Shown here piece after piece: positions 53,001-62,008 of a stretch of 64,000 nt of DNA (the stretch's first letter is position 1; each line of letters begins with the position of its first letter). This DNA is from Bog-473 sp963763575 (lineage in GTDB: Bacteria; Actinomycetota; Acidimicrobiia; Acidimicrobiales; RAAP-2). The stretch spans positions 248,001 to 312,000 of the forward strand of contig CAVXPD010000018.1 of assembly GCA_963763575.1 (NCBI GenBank). The letters are read 5' to 3'. The notes beneath the pieces are model-generated. The model did no database searches. It had not been told where the DNA came from and worked only from the letters and a program-made list of their open reading frames with translations. Position numbers and translations under genes: made by a program.

Positions 53001-53561
53001 TCAGCGGACCTGGACGCTCACGTTGGTGGGGTTCGTGATGATGTCGTAGACGGCCGATCGCTTCTGCGACTGTGCGACGAGCGCCTTGATGTCGTCCTCC
53101 GACGCGTCGGCATCGATGTCGTAGGTCACCATGATGTCGCTGAAGCCGTTGCGGACATCGCTGTCCATGCCGAGGATGCCTCGCACGTCCATCCCGCCTT
53201 CGATGGTGGCCGAGACGCGGCGCAACTGGATCTCCCGGTTCTGCGCCACCGCGGCGACGCCGGCGGTAAGGCAGCTGGCGAGCGCCACGAGAACGTACTC
53301 GACGGGGGTCGCGCCATTGTCCTCGGAGGCGAAGATCTCTGGGTGATCCGCGTCAAAGTCGTACCGGGTGCGGTGGCTCTGCTCCTCGCCGAGACCGAAG
53401 AAGCCCTCGACCGTCGAGCGGCTGTGGGTGCCGTTCTGCCACTCACAGGTGGCCCGCCACTGGAACTGCGCTGCCTGTGGCGCCTCTGCGAGCGCCTCCC
53501 TTGCGCCCAACAGGGCCTCGACGTTGACGCCGTTGTTGACTGGCGTGTCGGTAGTGGTCAT
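53001..53561 (-). CDS. OsmC-family protein
   Basis: A 186-residue protein with GGAAGGAAG before the ATG. The OsmC fold is read from PVEYVLVALASCLTAGVAAV, with one conserved Cys, and the C-terminal SAVYDIITNPTNVSVQVR. The usual second Cys of peroxiredoxin-type OsmC is absent, so thiol-based peroxide reduction may need a partner or may not occur. It sits between the methyltransferase/AhpD fusion and the monooxygenase genes. Confidence 0.88.
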   Translation of the reverse strand: MTTTDTPVNNGVNVEALLGAREALAEAPQAAQFQWRATCEWQNGTHSRSTVEGFFGLGEEQSHRTRYDFDADHPEIFASEDNGATPVEYVLVALASCLTAGVAAVAQNREIQLRRVSATIEGGMDVRGILGMDSDVRNGFSDIMVTYDIDADASEDDIKALVAQSQKRSAVYDIITNPTNVSVQVR

Positions 53562-53747
53562 GGTTTCTTCCTTCCTTCATTCCCCGCGGAGGAGGTCTCC
53601 GCGGCGTGTGGCATCGTGCTCGAGCTGCACAAATCCTTTGCGCCCAACAAGCACGAGAATTCGTCCCGGATCGACTGGACGCAACCCGGCACATAGCCCC
53701 CTCCACGAGACACCCGCTGGAGAGCCGCCGAACCCGGTGGCGCCTTG

Positions 53748-55202
53748 CTACTCATCGTCGGGCTCCGGTGGGCGGCCGAAGGTGACGGCGGACACGACCG
53801 GCTCCGGCGCTGAAGAGGCCAGCTGGCGGTCTGGACTCGCACCCAACGCGTCATTGATGCTCGAGAAGGCCTGGCGGAGCGCCACGAAGGTCGTGATGGC
53901 GAAGATCTGCTTCTCGTCGAATCCAGCGTCACGCAAGCCCTGGACGTCGGCGGCCGTGATGCCGTTCGGGTCGGTGGCCACCGCTCGGGCCCACTGGGCC
54001 AGCGCCCGCACGGCCGTGTCGAGACCCTCGTCTTCACCGCGAATGACAGCCACTGCAACATCGGATCCCGACTCGGCCGCGAGCCTCTTGCCCCATGCCA
54101 GCGAGCAATAGGAGTCACCCAGGGCCGACGCGGCTGCCGTCACCAGCACCGCTCGCTGCACCGGGGTGAGCGAGCCGGCGCAGGTCGCTTCGTTCATGAG
54201 TTCGGACAAGCCGTCGAGCGTGGTCGGCATGTACGCCCACAGCCGCGACACGTTCGTGACGTAGCCGACGCCCTCTCGGTCGTTGTCGAACAGGCGCTGC
54301 GCCTCTGGCGTGTGGCTCGGCTCCGCGAGGAAACCGGCTCTGGGCTCCTGAGCTCGGAGCGTCGCCGCGTGGCCGTAGGCCGCCCGTCTGGCCGGCTTGC
54401 CGGCGATGTAGCCCACGACGGCAACGGGCGCCCGGATTGGGAGGCCGTCGCGGACCTTCTCACGAGCCAGTTCCACCGCCGTCTGCAGGAACGTTGCTTC
54501 TCCAACCGCCTGCATAGCCTCGAAGGCCGGACCGGTCGACGCCAAAGCTCGCGCATACAACTCTGGATCCGCGAACTCGAACACGAAGGGGATGTCGATG
54601 CGTTCGACGTCGGTGAAGCCGGCGTCCTGAAGCAATCGTTCGCCGGCGCCTGGACGGCCGAGCGCCACCATGGCGGCTTGGTTCTCCACCTTGGCGGCCG
54701 CGGCCAAAGAGAATGGCGCCAGTGCCCACGCGCCCGGTGATGCCTTGATGTGCCCCCACACCGTGAGCCCCACCCGGCCTCCGGGGACGAGGACGCGGTG
54801 CACCTCGCTCATCGCTCGCGGGGTCGTCCCCCAGATGCCCCGGAAGCTGGTCACCACGTCGAAAGTGCCGTCCTCCCATGGCAGGGCGTGCATGTCCCCG
54901 ACCCGCAGGTCGGCATTGGGGTTGCGGTCCCGAGCCACGGCGATCAGGCGCGCCGACGCATCGATGCCCGCGCAGCGGGCGCCGCGCAGACCTGCCAGCT
55001 CAACCGCGAGACCAGCCCCGCAAGCGATGTCGACGAGCGTGTCGCCTGCATGCACGTCCAGTCGGTGGTGCAGAGCGATGTATTCCCGGCTGTTGGCCGG
55101 CTCGGCGAGGGTGGAGAAGTCCACGGCCCGCCGACCCCAGCCCTCATCGACCCCGCGCCAGCTCTCGTCCACCCGGTTTGAGACCCCCGGATCTCGGGTC
55201 AC
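53748..55202 (-). CDS. Fusion: methyltransferase plus AhpD-like carboxymuconolactone decarboxylase domain
   Basis: The 484-residue protein overlaps the P450 stop (ATGA). Residues about 35-265 are a class I methyltransferase: GDTLVDIACGAGLAVELAGL, then ARCAGIDASARLI and VHRVLVPGGRVGLTVWG. From about residue 295 on there is a second, all-helical domain of the AhpD/CMD type: GYVTNVSRLWAYMPTTLDGL, then TPVQRAVLVTAAASALGDSY followed by CSLAWGKRLAAESG. Only one Cys is kept in that motif. Single-protein fusion of these two is unusual. It is likely cytosolic and acts with the P450. Confidence 0.85.
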   Translation of the reverse strand: MTRDPGVSNRVDESWRGVDEGWGRRAVDFSTLAEPANSREYIALHHRLDVHAGDTLVDIACGAGLAVELAGLRGARCAGIDASARLIAVARDRNPNADLRVGDMHALPWEDGTFDVVTSFRGIWGTTPRAMSEVHRVLVPGGRVGLTVWGHIKASPGAWALAPFSLAAAAKVENQAAMVALGRPGAGERLLQDAGFTDVERIDIPFVFEFADPELYARALASTGPAFEAMQAVGEATFLQTAVELAREKVRDGLPIRAPVAVVGYIAGKPARRAAYGHAATLRAQEPRAGFLAEPSHTPEAQRLFDNDREGVGYVTNVSRLWAYMPTTLDGLSELMNEATCAGSLTPVQRAVLVTAAASALGDSYCSLAWGKRLAAESGSDVAVAVIRGEDEGLDTAVRALAQWARAVATDPNGITAADVQGLRDAGFDEKQIFAITTFVALRQAFSSINDALGASPDRQLASSAPEPVVSAVTFGRPPEPDDE

Positions 55203-56449
55203 GGTCGTAACCTCGGTAGGGCCGGGCCTGGGATGACCGGCAGCTCCGACAGGCCGCGGAGAACCAGGCCGTCGCCATGTCCCCAGTGCAAGTCCGACGC
55301 TGGCACGGCGAGTGTGATCTCGGGGTACCTGCGCAGGAGCGACTCGAGGGCGACGTTGCCCTCGAGGCGGGCCAGCGGCGCACCGAGACAGTGATGGATG
55401 CCGTGCCCGAACGCGAGGTGACGGGCCCCCTCTCTCTCGAGGTCCAGCTCCTCGGGGCTGGCGTATCGGTTCGCGTCCCGGTTCGCCGCGGCGAGGCAGA
55501 TGATGACCTGTTCACCGGTGGGGATCGTCACTCCACCGAGCGTGACGGGCGCGGCCGTGTATCGAAACGTCGAATGAGGGACCGGTGCGTCGTAGCGGAG
55601 GAACTCCTCAACAGCCTTGGGGATCCCAGTGGGGTCAGCGCGGAGCTGGGCGAGCTGCGCTGGGTTGCGCAACAACGCGACGACGCTGTTGCCGATGAGG
55701 CTGGCTGTTGTGTCATGACCGGCGACGATCAACTGAAAGATCGTCGAGAGCAGCTCCTGGTCGTCGAGGCCCTCTTCTCCGTCGCGGGCGTCGATGAGAG
55801 CCGAGACGAGGTCGTCGGCCGGGTCGATCCGCTTGGTCTCGACGAGTGCTTTCAACATGGCCACCACCGCGTCGGACGCCTTCTTGGCCGCCGCGAACTC
55901 GGCCGGAGTGGATGTGGGGACGAGCAGCTTGGTGAACCCCTCACCGAGCGAGGCGCGGTCACGTTGAGGTACGCCAAGGAGTTCGCAGATGACCGTGAAG
56001 GGCAGTGGGAAGGCGAACGTTGCCACCAGATCGATCCGGCTGTGGGGTCCTTGCCGTGCGATGTCGTCGAGGAGGTCGTCCGTGATGGCCTGAATGCGGG
56101 CGCGCAACGCGTCGACTCGCCGCACCGAAAAGGCTGCTGAGACGAGCCGCCGCAACCTGGTGTGATCAGGTGGGTCGACTGTCAACATGTGCCGGGCGAA
56201 GGCCGGTCCGGGCAGGCCTTCGGCCACGACGCCGGAGCCCGTTGCCAAGGCCGCGTGCATGTCCTTGGAGAGCCGTGACTCGTTGAGGGCGGCACGTGCC
56301 TCCTCGTAGCTGACCACCAGCCAGGCGCCATGCCCGTCCGCCAACGTCACCGCATGTACCGGGCCAAGATCGCGGACCTGCGCAAATACCGGAAACGGGT
56401 CGTCGAGATCGTACGAACCCCACGCGGCGAGTGCTTCGGTGATTGTCAT
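55199..56449 (-). CDS. Cytochrome P450
   Basis: A 416-residue bacterial class P450, about the usual length. The I-helix has IVAGHDTTASL, the K-helix has PKAVEEFLRYDAP (ExxR), and the heme loop is FGHGIHHCLGAPLARLEG, with Cys as the ligand. AGGAGAGGTG precedes the ATG. It heads the four-gene minus-strand cluster. No ferredoxin is adjacent. The substrate is unknown; perhaps a terpenoid, steroid or polyketide. Confidence 0.95.
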   Translation of the reverse strand: MTITEALAAWGSYDLDDPFPVFAQVRDLGPVHAVTLADGHGAWLVVSYEEARAALNESRLSKDMHAALATGSGVVAEGLPGPAFARHMLTVDPPDHTRLRRLVSAAFSVRRVDALRARIQAITDDLLDDIARQGPHSRIDLVATFAFPLPFTVICELLGVPQRDRASLGEGFTKLLVPTSTPAEFAAAKKASDAVVAMLKALVETKRIDPADDLVSALIDARDGEEGLDDQELLSTIFQLIVAGHDTTASLIGNSVVALLRNPAQLAQLRADPTGIPKAVEEFLRYDAPVPHSTFRYTAAPVTLGGVTIPTGEQVIICLAAANRDANRYASPEELDLEREGARHLAFGHGIHHCLGAPLARLEGNVALESLLRRYPEITLAVPASDLHWGHGDGLVLRGLSELPVIPGPALPRLRP

Positions 56450-56816
56450 CTGTCACCTCTCCTCGGGGAGCCTTTGCGTCGGTCCCATCGCCGCTCTCGA
56501 GTTCGCCGTGGCCCGCCGAGAGATGAGACCTCTGCTCGATTTCGCCAGTAGCGACCGCCTCGAATTGGCCGTTTCTCTTCGCCGAACCGACACCCATTAC
56601 TCCAGTTGCGGCTCGGGTCCTCCCGCTCGCAGCATCGCACGTTTTCAGTCCTATTTCTCCTTCTGCCACCCTTCGGCCGAGCCAGGGCGACTGGCGCGAC
56701 AGGGGACAATGAACTGATAAGTCGATCGACTTGGACTAGTATCCAATACGAGTGACTAACCGTCAAGAGGATGTGCGATCCGACCCGACGTCGTTCACGG
56801 CCAGAGGGGTCCGCTG
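56450..56816. other. Divergent control region of P450 and TetR genes
   Basis: These 367 bp separate the P450 start (56449) and TetR start (56817). The palindrome AAGTCGATCGACTT lies near the TetR side. No small gene is supported in the rest. Confidence 0.45.
56719..56732. promoter_or_regulatory. Perfect 14-bp palindrome, probable TetR operator
   Basis: AAGTCGATCGACTT is a perfect palindrome upstream of the TetR start. TAGTAT at 56737-56742, just after it, resembles a -10. This would place the palindrome between -35 and -10 of the TetR promoter, fit for autorepression. Confidence 0.55.
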
Positions 56817-57443
56817 ATGGCCCGTGCTTTTGAGCAGCGGAAGACCTCGGACGCGCGCCAACAGGCAACGCTCGCGCTCATGGACGCCGCCGAGCGGCTC
56901 CTCTACGAGGTCGGCTACGCGGGCGTCACGACCAGGGCCGTGGCTGAAGCGGCGGGCGTCAATCACGGTCTGGTCCACTACTACTTCGGATCGATGGAGG
57001 AGTTGCTCACCCAGACCCTGGCTCGCTTCGTGGAGCAACTGGCCGTGGCCCTCGAAGGTCTCTACGCCGACCCGAACTTGACCTTCGCCGAGAAGTGGCG
57101 CCTCGGGTCTCAATTCTGGGTGGACGAGCCGACGGCTCGCTTTCCCAAAATCCTCCTCGAGCTCTTGGCGATGGGCTGGAACATGCCGGTGCTCCGGACG
57201 CGGCTGACCGAGGTCCACGCTCGGTTCCGAACTATCTTCGAGCGCCACTTCGGGCAGGCCCTTCGTGACTATGGCCTCGACGAATCCCGCTTCCCCCTCA
57301 CGGTCATCGTGGCCGCAGTGACGAGCTTTCAGCTCGGCCTGATCGTCGAGGGCCTCTCGGGTGTCGAGGAGGGCCACCAAGAGCTCCTCGACTGGATACA
57401 GCGGTGGATCGACGACCTTGAAGCTAAGCGCACGGAGGCGTGA
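56817..57443 (+). CDS. TetR-family regulator
   Basis: A 208-residue protein. The TetR HTH is VTTRAVAEAAGVNHGLVHYY at about residues 37-58; a helical effector domain follows. Divergent from the P450 cluster and probably its repressor, acting at AAGTCGATCGACTT (inference). The ligand is unknown. Confidence 0.92.
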   Translation: MARAFEQRKTSDARQQATLALMDAAERLLYEVGYAGVTTRAVAEAAGVNHGLVHYYFGSMEELLTQTLARFVEQLAVALEGLYADPNLTFAEKWRLGSQFWVDEPTARFPKILLELLAMGWNMPVLRTRLTEVHARFRTIFERHFGQALRDYGLDESRFPLTVIVAAVTSFQLGLIVEGLSGVEEGHQELLDWIQRWIDDLEAKRTEA

Positions 57444-57564
57444 TCGACCCTCACGATCCGTTGCGCATCGGCCGGCGAGGCATATCGCCGTAGGTCAAGC
57501 GACCGCCACTGCGCCGCTCAGTCTCTGGCGAACATCTGTCCCCGTCTGAAACCCGAACCGCAGA

Positions 57565-57602
57565 GAGCGCCCCGGCACACTGGCGCCCCCGGCAGTGGCG
57601 CC
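57565..57602. repeat. Short repeats related to the tRNA-Arg 3' end
   Basis: TGGCGCCCCCGGCAG at 57581-57595 is an exact 15-bp copy of the tRNA-Arg 3' end at 57621-57635. A related GAGCGCCCCGGCAC lies at 57565-57578. They sit just beyond the tRNA in its direction of transcription. Confidence 0.6.
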
Positions 57603-57620
57603 CCGGGAGTGCCGAAATTT

Positions 57621-57695
57621 TGGCGCCCCCGGCAGGACTCGAACCTGCGCCACCGGCTCCGGAGGCCGGTGCTCTATCCGCTGAGCTACGGGGGC
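57621..57695 (-). tRNA. tRNA-Arg (anticodon CCG)
   Basis: A 75-nt tRNA with CCA encoded. The acceptor stem GCCCCCG / CGGGGGC has 7 perfect pairs, and the discriminator is G. D-arm GCTCAGCGGATAGAGC, anticodon arm CCGGCCTCCGGAGCCGG with anticodon CCG, and T-arm GCAGGTTCGAGTCCTGC all fold. It reads Arg CGG codons. It lies next to lysA, as in many actinobacteria. Confidence 0.95.
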
Positions 57696-57809
57696 GGGCG
57701 TTACCCGCACCGATGTGCGTGGAGTGAACGAGCGTAGTCCTCGGGCCTCGACCACGAGCACCGGTCCGTCGTGACGGGCGCAGCCGACACTGCCGTATCC
57801 TGCACCAAC

Positions 57810-59117
57810 ATGGCCGTGGACCACGACGTCGCGACCGAGCCCCTGCGACGCAACCTCCTCCCGCGCACGGCGACGGTCGACGAGAAGGGGCACCTGCACG
57901 TCGGCGGCATCGACGTGCTCGAGCTGGTCCACGAGTTCGGGACGCCGGTCTTCATTTATGACGAGGCACACCTGCGGCACGCCTGCCGGGAGGCGGTCGA
58001 GGCCTGGGGGGACGGGGTCGCCTACGCCACCAAGGCCTTTCTCTGCCGGGCCATGGCCCGGCTCGCACACGAGGAGGGCATGCACCTCGACGTCGCCTCC
58101 GGGGGTGAGCTCCATGTCGCGCTGTCCGCCGGCGTGCCGGCCGAGCGGCTGGTCCTCCACGGCAACAACAAGTCCACTGAGGAGCTGGCCGCTGCGCTCG
58201 ACCGCGGAGTGGGCCGCATCGTGGTGGACTCCGTCGACGAGATCGCCCGGCTCGGCGGCCTGCTCGAGTCAGCCGCGCCCACAGCTGCCCGGCCCAAGGT
58301 GCTCGTGCGGGTGACCCCGGGTGTGGAGGCGCACACCCACGAGTTCGTGCGCACCGGGCAGGAAGACTCCAAGTTCGGCTTCTCGGTGTCGTCGGGGGCG
58401 GCCACCGAGGCCGTGGCCGCGCTGGAGCTGCTGCCCGGAGTCGAGCTGGTCGGCGTGCATGCGCACATCGGGAGCCAGGTGTTCGACACCTCTTCGTTCG
58501 AGCAGGCGGCCGAGGTGCTCGGCGCGTTCTTCGCGCCCCTCGGCCTGGCCGAGCTCGTCGTGGGCGGCGGCCTGGGCGTGCCCTACGTGAACGGTGAGAC
58601 TGCGCCCACCCAGCGCGAATGGGCGGCGGTCACGCGCGCCGCCTGCAAGATGGTCGGGGTCGACCCCGCGACGCGCCTGTCGGCCGAGCCGGGCCGCTCC
58701 ATCGTCGCGACCGCCGGCCTCACGCTCTACACCGTCGGGACCGTCAAGCACCTGCCCGGGATCCGCACCTATGTCAGCGTCGACGGCGGCATGAGCGACA
58801 ACCCGCGCCCGGTCCTCTACGACAGCGGGTACGAGGCCTTCCTGCCTCGGGCGACCTCCGCGCCGCGCCCTCAACCGGTGCGCGTCGTCGGCAAGCACTG
58901 CGAGAGCGGCGACCTGGTGGTGCCCGAGGCGTTCGTGCCCGACGACCTCGAGGTGGGCGACGTCCTGGCCACGCCGGTGACCGGCGCCTACGGCTACGCC
59001 ATGGCATCGAATTACAACAAGGTCCCCCGGCCACCCGTTCTCTTCGTGGCCGACGGCACGGCACGAGTCGTCGTGCGCCGCGAGAGCCTCGACGACCTCA
59101 CCCGCCTCGACGGCTGA
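57810..59117 (+). CDS. lysA: Diaminopimelate decarboxylase
   Basis: The ATG at 57810 lies about 8 bp after TATCCT (57796-57801), so a leaderless start is likely; a GTG at 57771 would add 13 residues. The 435-residue PLP enzyme converts meso-diaminopimelate to L-lysine. PLP Lys is in GVAYATKAFLCRAMA, then HIGSQVFDTSSF, EPGRSIVATAG and the conserved HCESGDLVVPE with the active-site Cys. It is followed by hom and thrC, a usual Asp-family order. Confidence 0.95.
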   Translation: MAVDHDVATEPLRRNLLPRTATVDEKGHLHVGGIDVLELVHEFGTPVFIYDEAHLRHACREAVEAWGDGVAYATKAFLCRAMARLAHEEGMHLDVASGGELHVALSAGVPAERLVLHGNNKSTEELAAALDRGVGRIVVDSVDEIARLGGLLESAAPTAARPKVLVRVTPGVEAHTHEFVRTGQEDSKFGFSVSSGAATEAVAALELLPGVELVGVHAHIGSQVFDTSSFEQAAEVLGAFFAPLGLAELVVGGGLGVPYVNGETAPTQREWAAVTRAACKMVGVDPATRLSAEPGRSIVATAGLTLYTVGTVKHLPGIRTYVSVDGGMSDNPRPVLYDSGYEAFLPRATSAPRPQPVRVVGKHCESGDLVVPEAFVPDDLEVGDVLATPVTGAYGYAMASNYNKVPRPPVLFVADGTARVVVRRESLDDLTRLDG

Positions 59118-59277
59118 CGCGGCCGGCCGTCGGCCCGCCGCCCCCGCCGCACCGAGTGCGGCCCCCACCACACCGAGTGCGAAGACCCAGGTACGCAGCA
59201 CACGAGAGCCACGCACGAGTGCGCCGAACCCGCAACGCACGGCCTTCGCCGACGCGCGCAGCCTGTAGCGTTTGGAG

Positions 59278-60678
59278 GTGACCGCGGCCCAGGCCAAGCT
59301 GCCGATCGACGTCCACACGCAGCCGATGCAGCGCGCACCTGAGCCTGGGACCGGGGCGGGGCCGCACGCCCACTCGGCCCCGACGGTGCGGGTCGCGTTG
59401 CTGGGATGCGGCAACGTCGGCGGCGCCCTCGCCGAGATCCTGCTCACACGGGCCGACGACGTGGCCGACCGCACCGGCATCCGCCTGGAGCTCGTCGGCA
59501 TCGCGGTGGCCAACCCGGACAAGCCGCGTCCCGCCGCCGTCGACCCCGCGCTGGTCGGCACCGACGCCGCCGCCCTGGTGTCGCGCGACGACGTCGACGT
59601 CGTGGTCGAGGTCATCGGCGGGCTGCACCCCGCCCACGAGCTGGTCGAGACCGCGCTGCGCAACGGCAAGCCCGTCGTGACCGGCAACAAGGCGCTGCTC
59701 GCGGTGGCGGGCGCCGAGCTGGCCGAGGTGGCCGCGTCCGCCGGCGTGGACCTGCTCTACGAGGCGGCCGTGGCCGGGGCGATCCCGGTCATCCGGCCGC
59801 TGCGCGAGTCGCTCGCCGGCGAGCAGATCGTCCGGATCATGGGGATCGTCAACGGGACGACGAACTACATCCTCACCCGCATGGAGGAAGAGGGCGACAG
59901 TTACGACGACGTGCTGCGCGAGGCGCAGGCGCTCGGCCTGGCCGAGCGCGACCCCACCGCCGACGTCGAAGGCCACGACGCCGCGGCCAAGGCGGCCATC
60001 CTCGCCGCGCTCGCGTTCGGCAGCGACGTCGTCGACGCCGACGTGTACCGCGAGGGCATCACCGCGGTGAGTGCCTCCGACGTGGCGTACGCGGCGCGGC
60101 TGGGATACTCGGTGAAGCTCCTCGCCATCGCCGAGCTGGTCGACGGCGGGCCGGAGGTCTCCGTGCGCGTGCACCCGGCCATGGTCCCGCGCACGCACCC
60201 ACTCGCCTCGGTCCGCGGCGCATTCAACGCCGTGTTCGTGGAGGGTGCGGTGAGCGGCGAGCTCATGCTGTACGGGCGCGGCGCGGGCGGCGGCCCCACC
60301 GCGAGCGCCATGCTCGGCGACCTCGTCGACGCGTCGCGCAACCTGCTCGCCGGTGCGCCCGCGCCCGCGCCCAAGCGCACGAGCATGACCGTGCGCGCGC
60401 AGAACGACCTGCGCTCGGCCTTCTATCTCTCCATGGACGTGGCGGACCGCCCCGGCGTCCTCGCCTCGGTGGCCAAGATCTTCGGCGACCACAACGTGTC
60501 CATCCGCTCCATGGAGCAGGTCGGCCTCGCCGAGGAGGCGCGGCTGATCTTCCTCACCCACGTGGCGCGCGAGGGCGACCTTTTGGCGACGATCGACGAG
60601 CTGCGCCGGCACCAGGCGGTCGACCGGGTCAGCGGCGTGCTCCGCGTGATCGCCGAGCACGAAGAGGGCGCGGCGTGA
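59278..60678 (+). CDS. hom: Homoserine dehydrogenase
   Basis: The GTG at 59278 lies 7 bp after TAGCGT (59266-59271), again leaderless-like; an in-frame TTG at 59272 is less likely. The 466-residue enzyme reduces aspartate semialdehyde to homoserine. NAD(P)-binding GCGNVGGALAEILL, VTGNKALLAVAGAELA and the catalytic region TTNYILTRMEEEGDSYDDVL are present. The C-terminal 80 residues are an ACT domain (ADRPGVLASVAKIFGDHNVS) for feedback control by threonine. GTGA overlap with thrC. Confidence 0.96.
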   Translation: MTAAQAKLPIDVHTQPMQRAPEPGTGAGPHAHSAPTVRVALLGCGNVGGALAEILLTRADDVADRTGIRLELVGIAVANPDKPRPAAVDPALVGTDAAALVSRDDVDVVVEVIGGLHPAHELVETALRNGKPVVTGNKALLAVAGAELAEVAASAGVDLLYEAAVAGAIPVIRPLRESLAGEQIVRIMGIVNGTTNYILTRMEEEGDSYDDVLREAQALGLAERDPTADVEGHDAAAKAAILAALAFGSDVVDADVYREGITAVSASDVAYAARLGYSVKLLAIAELVDGGPEVSVRVHPAMVPRTHPLASVRGAFNAVFVEGAVSGELMLYGRGAGGGPTASAMLGDLVDASRNLLAGAPAPAPKRTSMTVRAQNDLRSAFYLSMDVADRPGVLASVAKIFGDHNVSIRSMEQVGLAEEARLIFLTHVAREGDLLATIDELRRHQAVDRVSGVLRVIAEHEEGAA

Positions 60679-61718
60679 CGCCCGGCTGGCGCGGCGTCGT
60701 CACCGAGTACCGCGACTTCCTCCCGGTGACCGAGCGCACGCCGGTCGTCACCCTGCTCGAGGGCGGCACGCCGCTCGTGCCCGCCCCCCGCCTGTCCGAG
60801 CGCGTCGGGGCCCAGGTGTGGCTGAAGGTCGAGGGGGCCAACCCGACCGGGAGCTTCAAGGACCGCGGCATGACGATGGCCATCTCGATGGCGGTCGAGG
60901 AGGGGGCCAAGGCGGTCGTGTGCGCGTCGACCGGGAACACGTCGGCCTCGGCGGCCGCCTACGCCTCGCGGGCGGGGCTGGCCTGCGTGGTGCTCATCCC
61001 CGACGGGCACATCGCGCTGGGCAAGCTGGCCCAGGCGCTCATGCACGGGGCGCGCGTGCTACAGGTGCGGGGCAACTTCGACCAGCTGCTGACGATCGTG
61101 CGGGACCTGCCCAACCACGCCCCGATCACCGTGGTCAACTCGGTCAACCCCCACCGGATCGAGGGCCAGAAGACCGGCGCCTTCGAGATCGTCGACGTAC
61201 TGGGCGACGCCCCCGACGTCCACTGCATCCCGGTCGGCAACGCCGGGAATATTTCGGCCTACTGGCGTGGTTATTTACAGTACAAAGAGGCGGGGAGGGC
61301 GACGAAGCTCCCCCGGATGATGGGTTTTCAGGCCGCGGGTGCGGCGCCCATCGTGCTCGGCCACCCGGTCGAGCGCCCCGAGACGATCGCCACCGCGATC
61401 CGTATCGGCAATCCGGCCAGTTGGTACTCGGCCACGGCTGCCGCGTCCGAGTCCGGCGGATCCATCACGGCCGTCTCCGACGACGAGATCATGGACGCCT
61501 ACACGTTCTTGGCCAAGGAGGAGTCGGTCTTCTGCGAGGCCGCGTCGTCGGCGTCGGTGGCCGGGCTGCTCAAGGAGGGCGTGCCGGCCGGGTCGAGGGT
61601 CGTGTGCGTCCTGACCGGACACGGGTTGAAGGACCCGGACCTGGCCATCAAGGCGATCTCGGTCCCCACGGTGATCGACCTCGACCTCGAGACGGTCCTG
61701 GCCGAGATCTCCCTCTGA
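60675..61718 (+). CDS. thrC: Threonine synthase
   Basis: A GTG at 60675 overlaps the hom stop. The 347-residue PLP enzyme turns O-phosphohomoserine into threonine. The PLP Lys is in NPTGSFKDRGMTMAIS; VGNAGNISAYWRGYL binds the PLP phosphate; late SVFCEAASSASVAGL. The length is the short (class Ib, about 350 aa) actinobacterial form. Confidence 0.95.
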   Translation: MTPGWRGVVTEYRDFLPVTERTPVVTLLEGGTPLVPAPRLSERVGAQVWLKVEGANPTGSFKDRGMTMAISMAVEEGAKAVVCASTGNTSASAAAYASRAGLACVVLIPDGHIALGKLAQALMHGARVLQVRGNFDQLLTIVRDLPNHAPITVVNSVNPHRIEGQKTGAFEIVDVLGDAPDVHCIPVGNAGNISAYWRGYLQYKEAGRATKLPRMMGFQAAGAAPIVLGHPVERPETIATAIRIGNPASWYSATAAASESGGSITAVSDDEIMDAYTFLAKEESVFCEAASSASVAGLLKEGVPAGSRVVCVLTGHGLKDPDLAIKAISVPTVIDLDLETVLAEISL

Positions 61719-61757
61719 CCAGGCTCTGACCTGGCTCTGACCTGGCTTTTGGCCTCC

Positions 61758-61776
61758 CGCCCGGACGGTCCGGGCG
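61758..61776 (+). terminator. Hairpin between thrC and rho
   Basis: CGCCCGGA and TCCGGGCG form an 8-bp stem with loop CGG. It follows short repeats of CTCTGACCTGG (61722-61745) ending in CTTTT, which may form a first weak hairpin. Together they separate thrC from the rho promoter. Confidence 0.5.
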
Positions 61777-61797
61777 ACCGGTCGAACCGGGGGTGTG

Positions 61798-61826
61798 TTG
61801 GCACCCCAGGCGGTACCGGGTAAAGT
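61798..61826 (+). promoter_or_regulatory. Promoter of rho
   Basis: TTGGCA (61798-61803) and TAAAGT (61821-61826) are spaced by 17 bp. This gives a 5' leader of about 175 nt before the ATG at 62009. Such long rho leaders allow attenuation by Rho itself in other bacteria; here it is only inferred. Confidence 0.7.
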
Positions 61827-62008
61827 ACGTACATCCCCACTGCGCTTCGGGAGCGCTCTCCGCGGGTACAAGCGGTCTCGGGAGAGTTCGATGTGAGTGG
61901 TGACCCTGGGGAGAGGGCGTTACACGCAAGGCCCTTTTCCATCCTGAAATTCCCCCGCCGCGCGCGGACAACATCCTCGCCGGCGACAACCCTCGTAGAT
62001 GAGGAGCC

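Noticed and set aside
59098..60660. 520-codon minus-strand frame opposite hom
   Set aside because: Shadow of homoserine dehydrogenase; His/Arg/Gly-rich with no domain.
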